Shown here one piece after another: positions 8,030 to 16,476 of a stretch of 64,000 nt of DNA. The notes below the pieces were generated by a model. That model ran no database searches, was not told where the DNA came from, and worked only from the letters and a program-made list of their open reading frames with translations. Position numbers and translations under genes: made by a program. The DNA comes from RHKX01 sp046330415 (GTDB lineage Bacteria; Actinomycetota; Thermoleophilia; Solirubrobacterales; 70-9). The stretch spans positions 186,001 through 250,000 of the forward strand of contig JAXLSW010000008.1 of the NCBI GenBank assembly GCA_046330415.1, read 5' to 3'. Numbering within the stretch: the stretch's first letter is position 1; every line of letters begins with the position of its first letter.

Positions 8030-8896
8030 ATGATCCTCCTGACCGGAGCCACCGGAGTGGTCGGCTCGGCGCTCCTGCCGATGCTGCTCGACGAGGGCCA
8101 CGAGGTCCGCTGCCTCGTCCGCGATCCTCGCCGGCTCGGTCCTGAACGGGTCCGCGTGCAGCTGTCGCTGGCCGACCTGGGCGATCCGCGGGGACTGCGG
8201 CACGCGGTGAGAGGAGCCGACACCGTCATCCACCTGGCGGCGTCGATGCGGGATCAGCCGCCGCGGCGGGTCGAGGAGATCACCGCTCTCGGAACCCACC
8301 GCCTCCTGAAGGCGGCCGAGGACGCCGGTGTGAGGCGCTTCATCTTCTTCAGCGCGCTGAACGCGACGACCTTCCAGCGGACCCGCTTCTTCCGCGCCAA
8401 GGCGTTGGCCGAGGAGCGCGTCGCCGCCTCCGAGCTCGAGACCACGATCTTCGCGCCCTCGATCATCTACGACCGCAACGACCCCTGGGTGACCGCGATG
8501 AGACGGCTGGCGCTGCTGCCGGTGATGCCGATCTCCGGTCGCGGGCGCTCCGCCTACGAACCGATCTGGGCGCATGACGCCGCGCGTGCCGTCCTCGCCT
8601 CGCTCGAAGCCGAGCCGGGCCGTTACGAGCTCGCCGGGCCGGAGCGGCTCACCTACGAGCAGATCGCGCGGATCGTCGCCGGCTCCGCCGGACGCCGCCG
8701 GCGCGGGGTCCACGTGCCGCTGCCGTTCGTGCGCTCGTTCCTGATCTGGCTGCGGCGGGCGATCGGCGACACCGCCTTCGCCACGTGGGAGGAGGCGGAG
8801 CTCCTCGAGGTGCCGATGATCAGCGAGCACGGCACCGCTGACGCGAGGCGGCTCGGCGTCGAGCCGCTGGCGATCCGCCGCGTGCTCACGGGCTGA
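8030..8896 (+). CDS. NAD(P)-binding atypical short-chain reductase (NDUFA9/NmrA-like)
   Basis: 288 residues. The N-terminal Rossmann glycine motif TGATGVVGSALL (residues 5-16) and the following acidic/basic strand RCLVRDP place it among atypical SDRs. The usual YxxxK of classical SDRs is not obvious; RFFRAKALAEERV occupies that position, as in NDUFA9-like and sugar-nucleotide-epimerase-like proteins. No signal peptide or membrane segment. The ATG follows the hairpin by 22 bp. Specific substrate unknown; a role in quinone, isoflavone-like or carotenoid chemistry cannot be told apart. Confidence 0.85.
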   Translation: MILLTGATGVVGSALLPMLLDEGHEVRCLVRDPRRLGPERVRVQLSLADLGDPRGLRHAVRGADTVIHLAASMRDQPPRRVEEITALGTHRLLKAAEDAGVRRFIFFSALNATTFQRTRFFRAKALAEERVAASELETTIFAPSIIYDRNDPWVTAMRRLALLPVMPISGRGRSAYEPIWAHDAARAVLASLEAEPGRYELAGPERLTYEQIARIVAGSAGRRRRGVHVPLPFVRSFLIWLRRAIGDTAFATWEEAELLEVPMISEHGTADARRLGVEPLAIRRVLTG

Positions 8897-8901
8897 GCTC
8901 C

Positions 8902-10173
8902 TCAGGCGACGGCGATCAGCTCCGCCGCCTCGGCTTCGAGCCCGGCCGCCATCTCGTCGAGGTGGTCGACGATCGCCGGGTCAGCGCAGAGACCGAAATG
9001 CAGGTCTCCGGCGAGCGAGACCACCGCTACGCGAAGGGCGTGACGCTCTCCGATCTCGGCGATCGAGTGGATCGCCTCGACCGGGGCGCCGAGGAGGCTC
9101 ACGGGCGCGGGCGGCCCAGGAACGTTGGAGACGCAGAGCGCGAAGCTTCGCGGGCTCGCCTCGATCCGGTCGCAGAACGAGCGCATGCGGGGCGAGATCC
9201 CGCCGACCTCATCGAGGAACTCCCGCAGCTCGACGGCGTCATGGGACGCCTTGCGGCGGGCGGTTGCCGCGTGAACCTCCCCCAGTCGCTCGACCGGGTC
9301 GGCCGCGGTCAGCGGGAGCGTCAACGAGAAGAACGAGTCGAGGTTGGCGGCGCTGTCGCCCTCATGATGAAGCGACACCGGCACCCGGACGCGCACCCCT
9401 CGGAGGGACCCGTGGTGGGCTTCGAGCCAGCGGCGCATCGACCCTCCGACCATCGCCAGGACGGCGTCGTTGACGGTGGCGTCGGCGAGCTCCCTCGCAG
9501 CGTCGTGCAGCGGTTGCAACGGGACCGACGCGAAGGCGATGCGCCGAGCGGTTCCGATCGTCCCGTCGAAGGGAGAGCGGCGCACCGACTCGGTGAACTC
9601 ACGCTCGATCATCGCGGCGAGGTGGCGGCGGCGGCGGTCGTGATCCTCGTGCTCCTGCTGGGGAGACTTCCAACCGGATGCGGATGGAGCTCGCCCCGGC
9701 GTCTGCTCGGGCCGGTCCCAAAGCAGATCGCGGGCGAAGCGCATCGCCGCGGTCCCGTCGGCGAGGGCGTGGTGGATCCGCCAGATCAGCACGGCGCCCC
9801 CGTCGTCGAGCGGCGCGACGTCCATCTGCCACAGCGGCCGGTCGCGGTCCAACCGTTGCTCGAACAGCCGCGCGACCACTGCCGGGATCTCGGCGCGGGC
9901 GATCGGCTCACCATCACCGAACGCGGTGACCCGGCGCGCGAGGTCGAACCCCTCCGCCGGCACCCAGGCGGGCACGCCGTGCTGCTCCCCCAGCCTGCGG
10001 ACCAGCTCCGGGACGCCGGCGATGCGCTCCCCGATCCGTTCCCTGATCGCCGAGGTCGTCGGCGCTCCGGGCCCGAGCCTGACGACCTTGCAGGTGTGTC
10101 CCGCGATCGTCTCGCACTCGATCTCGAGGATCTTGCGATCAGCCGGTTGAAGCGGGACCGCGGCGCTCTCCAT
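8902..10173 (-). CDS. WS/DGAT-family O-acyltransferase
   Basis: 423 residues. The catalytic motif HHALADG (HHxxxDG) is at 134-140. Further family blocks include PLWQMD, the central RVPVSLHHEGD region and SNVPGP near residue 350. The family makes wax esters or triacylglycerols from acyl-CoA in lipid-storing actinobacteria. The length is slightly below the usual 450-480 residues but both halves are present. It is convergent with the SDR gene, with only 5 bp between the stops. Confidence 0.9.
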   Translation of the reverse strand: MESAAVPLQPADRKILEIECETIAGHTCKVVRLGPGAPTTSAIRERIGERIAGVPELVRRLGEQHGVPAWVPAEGFDLARRVTAFGDGEPIARAEIPAVVARLFEQRLDRDRPLWQMDVAPLDDGGAVLIWRIHHALADGTAAMRFARDLLWDRPEQTPGRAPSASGWKSPQQEHEDHDRRRRHLAAMIEREFTESVRRSPFDGTIGTARRIAFASVPLQPLHDAARELADATVNDAVLAMVGGSMRRWLEAHHGSLRGVRVRVPVSLHHEGDSAANLDSFFSLTLPLTAADPVERLGEVHAATARRKASHDAVELREFLDEVGGISPRMRSFCDRIEASPRSFALCVSNVPGPPAPVSLLGAPVEAIHSIAEIGERHALRVAVVSLAGDLHFGLCADPAIVDHLDEMAAGLEAEAAELIAVA

Positions 10174-10256
10174 GCTCCGATCTTCGCACCGGGGCGAGAC
10201 CGGCCGCGAGACACTCGCAGCGGCGGCCTCCGAGGCACATCAGGAACCGCCCTGTC

Positions 10257-11168
10257 TCATTCAGCCCCCGCGAGGTTCCAGGTGTAGTTGACGCCCGGTT
10301 GGGTCGGATCGGTACCCGCGCCCTTCAGGACCGAGGCGCCGTCAGTCATCTTCATGAGCTCGACACCGAGCGCGGGCTCGTGCGCCCCCCAGCCTCCGGT
10401 CCCGCACAAGGAGGTGAGTTGGTAGGAGGCGCCGAGTCCCGGGCCGGCGGCGGCGGAGTAGGTGTTGCCGACGTAGTCCACCGTCAGCAGACCGAACTGG
10501 CGGTCCAGGGCAAACGTGCCGCTGCCGCTGTAGGTGCCGCAGCCGGTGCTGCTCGTGCCGCTGAACGTGTAGTTCACCGAGCCTCCGAGGACCTTGTACT
10601 GGAAGATCCCGTTGATGTTGATCGGGTCCCCGAAGGTGACGTCATCGATGGTCTTCCAGGTCTCGATGGAATCGGCGGTCAGGGTCCCCGGACCGGTGCC
10701 GCCGAACTTCCCCTGCCACTCCTCGTAGGCCGAGAGGAACCGTCTCGGGAACTCGACCCTGCCGCAGTTGTTCTGCTCGTTCGTCTCCTTCTCCTGGTCC
10801 TCCGCGTCGGCGCAGGCGATGACCCGGTAGCTCCCGGCGGGGAGATCGTTGCGACCACGGGGTCCCTGGGCGCCCGAATCGATCTCGCCCGGCTTCAACC
10901 CGCCGACGGGACGCGACGTGAGCTCGGTTCGACGCCCGTTCTTCGAGAGGTAGAAGCGCGTCAGCGTCGGGCCCGCTCGCCCTCTTCCCTTGTTGGTCGT
11001 CGTGTCGGACGCCTGCAGCTTCCAGCGGCCGCCGATGAAGGAGAAGGCCTTGTCGAGACTGCCCGCGATCGGGAGGAGGTCGGGTTTGGCCTTGGCCGAC
11101 GCGCTGGGAGCGGCGAGGAGGGACCCGAGCAGGAACGCGAGCGCCAGGACGAATGGGCGAGCTTTCAT
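10257..11168 (-). CDS. Secreted CARDB-like protein of unknown function
   Basis: 303 residues. An N-terminal signal peptide (MKARPFVLALAFLLGSLLAA, cleavage near SASA) is followed by a CARDB-type domain: PDLLPI..., LKPGE, AGSYRVIACAD and NNC strands, roughly residues 30-140. The C-terminal half is beta-rich with paired cysteines and matches nothing I recognise. AAGGGGAAGAAATG gives a clear ribosome-binding site and start. The gene is divergent from the ELWR-repeat protein at 11289, and the two may share a regulatory region of about 120 bp. Confidence 0.75.
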   Translation of the reverse strand: MKARPFVLALAFLLGSLLAAPSASAKAKPDLLPIAGSLDKAFSFIGGRWKLQASDTTTNKGRGRAGPTLTRFYLSKNGRRTELTSRPVGGLKPGEIDSGAQGPRGRNDLPAGSYRVIACADAEDQEKETNEQNNCGRVEFPRRFLSAYEEWQGKFGGTGPGTLTADSIETWKTIDDVTFGDPININGIFQYKVLGGSVNYTFSGTSSTGCGTYSGSGTFALDRQFGLLTVDYVGNTYSAAAGPGLGASYQLTSLCGTGGWGAHEPALGVELMKMTDGASVLKGAGTDPTQPGVNYTWNLAGAE

Positions 11169-11288
11169 TTCTTCCCCTTCTGCGGTTTTGGCCAGACCGT
11201 AGATCCGGCGCGGCAATGCGTCAACCGCCCCGGTACGTCCGTCCAGAAGCCGGGTCGCACACCCTCCCGCCGGTATAGGATCGCCCAC

Positions 11289-13283
11289 ATGGAGAGATCG
11301 GCACTCAGCGTGCCTCGATCGATTCGCCTCGGGGTTTCGCTTCTCGGCGCATGGCTGCTCGCCCCGTCCGCAGCCGAAGGCGCCATCGACGTCGCTGAGC
11401 CGGTGACGGAAATCAGACCCGGCGCCGCCGGTTCGTCGCCGTTCGGGGGGATCCCCTTCGGTCGCAGCATCATCTTCAGAGCAAGCAGCGACGCCGCTGG
11501 GCAGGAGCCTTGGATCTCGGATGGCACCGCGGCGGGGACGATGCCGCTGGAGGTCGTGCCCGGTCCGACGGGCAGCACGCCGGGAAGCTTCACCGACATC
11601 GGCGACGAGGTGGTCTTCCTCGCCCTGGGTGACGGCGGCGACGAGCTGTGGCGGACCGACGGCACGAAGGCGGGCACGACCAGGGTCCTCGACATCGAGC
11701 CCGGACCGGGAAGCTCCAGCCCCAGGGGCTTCCTCGACATCGGCGATGCCGCCGTGTTCTCCGCCATCGAGACCGCCACCGGCCGCGAGCCGTGGCGGAC
11801 CGACGGGACGGCGGCCGGGACGTTCCGCGTCGCCGACATCAACCCCGGCGCGCCGGGAGGCGCGGCGAACTTCTTCTTCCCGGAGTTGATGGGCGATCAC
11901 GTCTACTTCCGGGCCAACGAGCCGACGGCGGGCTCGGAGCTGTGGCGCATGACGACCGCTGGAACGGGCGTCGAGCTGGTCGCCAACGTCGCGCTCGCCG
12001 GCAGCAGCTCGCCGCTGCAGTTGGTTCCGGTCGGCAGCAGGCTCTTCTTCACAGCCGACGACAACATCGTCGGGCGTGAGCTCTGGAGCACCCTGGGCCA
12101 ACCGGGGGGTGCTTCGCTGGTTCAGGACTTCACCGGCCTGCCGTCGGACTCCGGGATCGGGACCATCGAGGCGTTCCGCGGTCACGTCTACTTCGCGGTC
12201 GAGGGGAGCGCCGCGGGTGTGGAGCTGTGGCGTGCGAACGGATCCGGCGCCGAGATCGTCGCCAACGTGAACCCGGGAGCGGCGGATTCGAATCCCAGCT
12301 TCCTGACACCGCTGAGGGAGTCACTCTTCTTCTTCGCCGTCAGCGGCGGCAACGGCAACGAGCTGTGGCGCAGCGACGGTGAGCCGGGCGGCGTGGCCGA
12401 GCTCGTCAAGGACATCAACCCCACCGGCTCGAGCCCCTGCGCGATCCCGAGCGTCACCCCGCTCGGGGACGAGATCTTCTTCTGCGCCAACGATGGCTCG
12501 ACCGGCAACGAGCTCTGGCGCAGCGACGGCACGAACGCCGGCACGACGCGCGTCGCCGACATCAACCCGGGCGCGGGGAGCTCGAACCCGACGGGCCTGG
12601 TCGTCCACGGCGACACGCTCTACTTCTCCGCTGACGACGGCACCAGGGGATCGGAGCTCTGGGCCATCGACACCGGCGCTCCGGACACGACGCTCGTCAC
12701 CGGTCCCGGCGAGCGCACCGACGACCGCACGCCGTCCTTCACCCTCTCCTCGACCGCTCTCGACCTCGCGGGCTTCGAATGCTCGGCGACGGGTGCCGCC
12801 GGGACCTACGCGGGGTGCGGTGGCCGCGGCGGCGAGGTCGAGCTCCCCCGTCTCGACGACGGCGACTACGACATCTCGATCCGCGCGGTCGACGTCCGCG
12901 GCAACGCGGACGCCACCCCGCTGAGCGTGCCGCTGATCGTCGACGACACCGGGCCCAAGGTCGTGCTCAAGGGGAAGCTGAAGCCGAGCGGCGAGCGCAT
13001 CGTCGGAACGAAGCTCCTCTGCAAGGCCTCGGAGCTCTCGGGGCCGTGCAGGGGGAAGGTCTTCCTCGTCCCGGCGAAGGGTGCGAAGGCGAAGGGCAAG
13101 CTCGCCAAGGCGAAGTTCACCCTCACTCCCGGGAAGACCAAGCGGGTGAAGCTGAAGGCGACCAAGGGCGGACAGGAGATCCTGGCCGGCGACGGTGCAC
13201 TGAAGGTCGTCGTCAAGGGGAAGGCACGCGACTCCCTCGGCAACCCCGGCAAGCTCCGCAAGAAGGCGAAGCTCCCGGGCTGA
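11289..13283 (+). CDS. Secreted ELWRxDGTxAGT-repeat protein with Lys-rich C-terminal domain
   Basis: 664 residues. A signal peptide (residues 1-36) is followed by about nine repeats of roughly 48-52 residues, each ending in variants of ELWRSDGTxAGTxxV and containing a VxFxA strand; this suggests a beta-propeller or propeller-like solenoid. From about residue 470 there is an Ig-like domain (DTTLVTGPGERTDDRTPSFT) with two cysteines. Residues 560-664 form a very Lys-rich beta domain resembling the C-termini of the hydrolases at 36.8-41.6 kb. Likely an extracellular or wall-bound protein; the ligand is unknown. Confidence 0.8.
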   Translation: MERSALSVPRSIRLGVSLLGAWLLAPSAAEGAIDVAEPVTEIRPGAAGSSPFGGIPFGRSIIFRASSDAAGQEPWISDGTAAGTMPLEVVPGPTGSTPGSFTDIGDEVVFLALGDGGDELWRTDGTKAGTTRVLDIEPGPGSSSPRGFLDIGDAAVFSAIETATGREPWRTDGTAAGTFRVADINPGAPGGAANFFFPELMGDHVYFRANEPTAGSELWRMTTAGTGVELVANVALAGSSSPLQLVPVGSRLFFTADDNIVGRELWSTLGQPGGASLVQDFTGLPSDSGIGTIEAFRGHVYFAVEGSAAGVELWRANGSGAEIVANVNPGAADSNPSFLTPLRESLFFFAVSGGNGNELWRSDGEPGGVAELVKDINPTGSSPCAIPSVTPLGDEIFFCANDGSTGNELWRSDGTNAGTTRVADINPGAGSSNPTGLVVHGDTLYFSADDGTRGSELWAIDTGAPDTTLVTGPGERTDDRTPSFTLSSTALDLAGFECSATGAAGTYAGCGGRGGEVELPRLDDGDYDISIRAVDVRGNADATPLSVPLIVDDTGPKVVLKGKLKPSGERIVGTKLLCKASELSGPCRGKVFLVPAKGAKAKGKLAKAKFTLTPGKTKRVKLKATKGGQEILAGDGALKVVVKGKARDSLGNPGKLRKKAKLPG

Positions 13284-13298
13284 GGCGGCCCTGAACGA

Positions 13299-13330
13299 CG
13301 AAGGGCCCGACGCGAACGCCGGGCCCTTCG
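13299..13330. terminator. Bidirectional terminator between ELWR-repeat gene and groEL
   Basis: Perfect 11-bp stem CGAAGGGCCCG / CGGGCCCTTCG with a 10-nt loop, sitting between two convergent stop codons. Confidence 0.75.
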
Positions 13331-13366
13331 AGACATCTGGGCGATGTCGTCAGCTCGAAAGCCGAC

Positions 13367-15001
13367 TTACATCATGCCGCCCATGCCGCCCATGTCGGGC
13401 ATGCCGGCACCGGCGCCGCCGTCCTTCTCGGGCGGCTCGGCGACGATGCACTCGGTCGTCAGGATGTTCTTGGCGATCGAGGCCGCGTTCTGCAGCGCGG
13501 AGCGCGTGACCATGGTCGGGTCGATGACGCCGGCCTTGATCAGGTCGCCGTACTCGCCGGTCCCCGCGTTGAGACCCTCGCCGGGCTTCATGTCGCGGAC
13601 CTTGTTGACGACGACGGAGCCCTCGAACCCGGAGTTCTCCGCGATCTGGCGGAGCGGCTCCTCGAGCGCCCGGCGGATGATCTCCGCGCCGGTCGACTCG
13701 TCACCGTCGAGACCCTTGGAGTCGACCGCGTCCTGAGCGTTCAGGAGCGCGACGCCACCGCCGGGGACGATGCCCTCCTCGAGGGCGGCCCGGGTGGCCT
13801 GCAGCGCGTCCTCGACGCGGTGCTTCTTCTCCTTCATCTCGGTCTCGGTGGCAGCGCCGACCTTGACGACCGCGACACCACCGGCCAGCTTCGCGAGACG
13901 CTCCTGGAGCTTCTCCCGATCGAAGTCGGAGTCGGTGTTCTCGATCTCGGAGCGGATCTGGCCGATGCGGCCCTCGATCTGCGCCTTGTCGCCGGAGCCG
14001 TCGATGATCGTCGTGGTGTCCTTGGACACGACGACGCGACGCGCCTTGCCGAGCTGGCTGAGCTGGGTGTTCTCCAGCTTCAGGCCCATCTCCTCGGTGA
14101 TGACCTCGCCGCCGGTGAGGATCGCGATGTCCTCCAGCATGCGCTTACGGCGATCGCCGAAGCCGGGGGCCTTGACCGCCACACCGGTGAAGGTGCCGCG
14201 GAGCTTGTTGACCACCAGCGTCGCGAGGGACTCGCCCTCGACGTCCTCGGCCACGATGACGAGCGGCTTGCCGCCCTGCATCGTCTGCTCGAGGATCGGC
14301 AGGATGTCCCGGACCGAACCGATCTTCTGGTTCGCGATCAGGATGTAGGGGTCCTCGAGGACAGCCTCCATGCGGTCCTGGTCGGTGACCATGTACGGCG
14401 AGATGTAGCCCTTGTCGAACTGCATCCCCTCGGTGAACTCGAGCTCCATCCCGAAGGTCTGGCCCTCTTCGACGTTCACGACGCCGTCCTTGCCGACCTT
14501 CTCGATGGCGTCGGCGATGATGTCGCCGATCTCGTCGTCAGCGGCCGAGATGGACGCCACGCGGCTGATCTGCTCCTTGCCGCCGACCTCCTTCGACTGC
14601 TTCTCGCGCAGGTTCTCGACGACCTGGTTGACGGCCGTCTCGATGCCCTTGCGGAGGCCGAGCGGGTTGGCGCCAGCGGCGACGTTCTTCAGGCCCGAGC
14701 GGACGATCGTCTGCGCGAGCAGCGTCGCCGTGGTCGTGCCGTCACCGGCGACGTCGTTGGTCGCCGTGGCGACCTCGCGGACGAGCTGCGCGCCCTGGTT
14801 GGCGAACACGTCCTCGATCTCGATCTCGCGGGCGATGGTGACGCCGTCGTTGGTGATGGTCGGCGCGCCGAACTTCTTGTCGAGGACGACGTAGCGACCC
14901 TTGGGGCCGAGGGTGACCTTGACCGCGTTGGCGACGGCGTCGACGCCGTCCTGCAGTGCGGCACGCGCCTCGGCGTCGTACTTCAGCTCCTTGTGAGCCA
15001 T
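13367..15001 (-). CDS. groEL: Chaperonin GroEL (60 kDa)
   Basis: 544 residues. Starts MAHKELKYD and carries the ATP-site blocks TLGPKGRYV, TNDGVTIAREIE and AGDGTTTAT at the expected places. It ends in a Gly/Met-rich tail (GMPDMGGMGGMM). Actinobacteria commonly have a second groEL; the GGM tail, not a His-rich tail, suggests the housekeeping GroEL2/Hsp65 type. It is cotranscribed with groES from the CIRCE-controlled promoter. Works in the cytosol folding non-native proteins. Confidence 0.98.
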   Translation of the reverse strand: MAHKELKYDAEARAALQDGVDAVANAVKVTLGPKGRYVVLDKKFGAPTITNDGVTIAREIEIEDVFANQGAQLVREVATATNDVAGDGTTTATLLAQTIVRSGLKNVAAGANPLGLRKGIETAVNQVVENLREKQSKEVGGKEQISRVASISAADDEIGDIIADAIEKVGKDGVVNVEEGQTFGMELEFTEGMQFDKGYISPYMVTDQDRMEAVLEDPYILIANQKIGSVRDILPILEQTMQGGKPLVIVAEDVEGESLATLVVNKLRGTFTGVAVKAPGFGDRRKRMLEDIAILTGGEVITEEMGLKLENTQLSQLGKARRVVVSKDTTTIIDGSGDKAQIEGRIGQIRSEIENTDSDFDREKLQERLAKLAGGVAVVKVGAATETEMKEKKHRVEDALQATRAALEEGIVPGGGVALLNAQDAVDSKGLDGDESTGAEIIRRALEEPLRQIAENSGFEGSVVVNKVRDMKPGEGLNAGTGEYGDLIKAGVIDPTMVTRSALQNAASIAKNILTTECIVAEPPEKDGGAGAGMPDMGGMGGMM

Positions 15002-15049
15002 GTCAGGTTCCTTTCTTAGCTTGGATCAGGGAGGACCGAGCGGTGAGCT

Positions 15050-15340
15050 CTAGCCCTCGACCTTGGCCAGGACGTCGGACTCGCGGAGGACCAGCAGGTC
15101 CTCGCCGTCGACCTTGACCTCGGTGCCGCCGTACTTGCTGTAGAGGACCGTGTCGCCGGCGGCGACGTCGAGGGCGATGCGCTCGCCGGCCTCGTTGCGG
15201 TTGCCGTCGCCGACGGCCAGGACCTCGCCCTTCTGGGGCTTCTCCTTGGCGGTGTCGGGGAGCACGATGCCACTGGCGGTGGTGGTCTCCTCCTCCAGAG
15301 CCTTGACGATCAGGCGATCGCCGAGCGGCTTCAGGTTCAT
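15050..15340 (-). CDS. groES: Co-chaperonin GroES (10 kDa)
   Basis: 96 residues starting MNLKPLGDRLIVK. The mobile loop (EEETTTASGIVLPD) and the roof-loop and C-terminal strand LVLRESDVLAKVEG are all present at usual positions, so the protein is complete. It lies 48 bp upstream of groEL on the same strand, downstream of one promoter and CIRCE operator. It caps the GroEL ring. Confidence 0.98.
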   Translation of the reverse strand: MNLKPLGDRLIVKALEEETTTASGIVLPDTAKEKPQKGEVLAVGDGNRNEAGERIALDVAAGDTVLYSKYGGTEVKVDGEDLLVLRESDVLAKVEG

Positions 15341-15400
15341 TCTTCGTTACCTCCGTGGGGGCTTCTTGGTTGTGGTTCGAACTAGTCGAAGATCTTGGGC

Positions 15401-15427
15401 TTGGCACTCTAGTAGGGAGAGTGCCAA
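15401..15427 (-). promoter_or_regulatory. CIRCE operator (HrcA binding site)
   Basis: Perfect inverted repeat TTGGCACTC-N9-GAGTGCCAA. The 9-9-9 spacing and sequence match the CIRCE element (consensus TTAGCACTC-N9-GAGTGCTAA). It lies between the groES promoter and start codon. HrcA repression, relieved on heat shock, is the established function; no hrcA gene is in the window. Confidence 0.95.
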
Positions 15428-15438
15428 CGCCACGGGCG

Positions 15439-15466
15439 AGTGTAACGGCCTGAGATCGATGGTCAA
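15439..15466 (-). promoter_or_regulatory. groESL promoter (-35 TTGACC, -10 TACACT)
   Basis: On the minus strand a -35 TTGACC at 15466-15461 and a -10 TACACT at 15444-15439 are separated by 16 bp. The CIRCE operator starts about 12 bp beyond the -10, over the expected transcription start, the classic arrangement for HrcA repression. Confidence 0.85.
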
Positions 15467-15569
15467 GCGATCTAAGTGTGAACGGCGCAGATCCGTGGCT
15501 TGGGGCAGGCGCTGCGAATCGACCCGGCTATGGCAGGGCTATCCGCAGCGCAGGTTCGTGGCGAAGGCG

Positions 15570-16043
15570 TCAGTCCGAAGCCAGCAGGCGGCAACCGAGG
15601 TGCTCGGCGAGGCCGCGGCCGCCGGCGCGCATCACCTCGTCGTGGTTCCAGCGGAAGAGCGGCGCGGCCACCGGCGCCGCCAGGTTCATCCACGGCCGCG
15701 TGGTGCGCACCTGCCAGTCGTAGATGACAGCGGTGACGCCGTCATCTTCGTAGAAGCGCCACCGTCCGGTGCCCTCGAGATCGCCCCTGGCCTCCCCGAG
15801 CATGAAGTGCGGCGGCTCGACCTCGTTGACCACCGCCTCGAATCGCAGCCGGTATGGGATCCGGCCTCGCCATTCGTAGCTGCCACGGCGGCCGACCCCG
15901 CACGGCGTCCCCGGGTCGAGCTCCTCGGCGACCGTGGCCCCTCGCCACCAGAGTGGCCATGCCGGCGCATCCCAGATCGCGTCCCACACCTCGTCCCGGG
16001 GAGCCTCCAGCAGCCAGCTCGTCAGGAACCGGTAGCCGGCCAT
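15570..16043 (-). CDS. SRPBCC-family protein
   Basis: 157 residues. MAGYRFLTSWLLEAPRDEVW and WPLWWRG give the opening strand and helix typical of START/Bet v1-like SRPBCC ligand-binding proteins, followed by alternating strands (FEAVVNEVEPPHFM, GRWRFYEDDG) and a long C-terminal helix. No catalytic residues can be named. The start is an ATG 14 bp downstream of the ASCH gene stop, so the two are probably cotranscribed. A longer open frame through the ASCH gene is a shadow. Confidence 0.8.
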   Translation of the reverse strand: MAGYRFLTSWLLEAPRDEVWDAIWDAPAWPLWWRGATVAEELDPGTPCGVGRRGSYEWRGRIPYRLRFEAVVNEVEPPHFMLGEARGDLEGTGRWRFYEDDGVTAVIYDWQVRTTRPWMNLAAPVAAPLFRWNHDEVMRAGGRGLAEHLGCRLLASD

Positions 16044-16057
16044 CGAGCCGCCGCCCG

Positions 16058-16459
16058 CTAGTTCTGGCTCGGGGGCTCGCCGTTGCCGAAGGAGCCGATC
16101 GGCCGCTCCACGATCTGCGAGAAGCGGATCACGGTGACGACGTCGTCGCGCTCGATCGGGCGGCTGTAGATCTGCTCGAGGAACTGGATCGTGTCGTCGA
16201 GGCGCCGGAACTCCGGGTTGTCGTGCTCGATGTCGCGGGGGGAGAGCTCGGAGACCTTCTTGACCTCGACGTCGTCGATCACCGCGGAGAAGATCTTCTC
16301 GCGCGGGCCGTGCCGGTAGCCGACCGTCACCCAGACGACCTGGCTGCGCTGGTACTTGCGGCTCTTGTCCCCGAGGCGGATCGTCGCCGACTTGCGCCCG
16401 CGCTTGAGCTGATCGACGAAGACGGGCGAGTAGAAGTTGAGGACGTAGAGCGCGCTCAC
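16058..16459 (-). CDS. ASCH-domain protein
   Basis: 133 residues, starting from GTG. The LNFYSPVFVDQLKRGRKSAT block (residues 7-26), with the conserved GxKxxT-like turn, and the following strands VVWVTVGYR fit the ASCH (PUA-like) fold. Such proteins are thought to bind RNA or modified nucleosides; some are amidohydrolases. Nothing fixes a substrate. It sits 17 bp downstream of pcm and 14 bp upstream of the SRPBCC gene on the same strand. Confidence 0.7.
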   Translation of the reverse strand: MSALYVLNFYSPVFVDQLKRGRKSATIRLGDKSRKYQRSQVVWVTVGYRHGPREKIFSAVIDDVEVKKVSELSPRDIEHDNPEFRRLDDTIQFLEQIYSRPIERDDVVTVIRFSQIVERPIGSFGNGEPPSQN

Positions 16460-16476
16460 GGCCGGGAGCGTATCCG

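Noticed and set aside
10299..11288. Long N-terminal extension of the ELWR-repeat gene
   Set aside because: It is antisense to the CARDB-like gene and would bury the signal peptide that follows ATG 11289.
12280..12300. tRNA-like TTCGAATCCC in the ELWR-repeat gene
   Set aside because: The T-arm-like string lies inside a well-supported coding frame with no acceptor or anticodon stems around it; no tRNA was found in the window.
13820..15019. 399-residue plus-strand frame over groEL
   Set aside because: Antisense to the highly conserved groEL gene, without domains.
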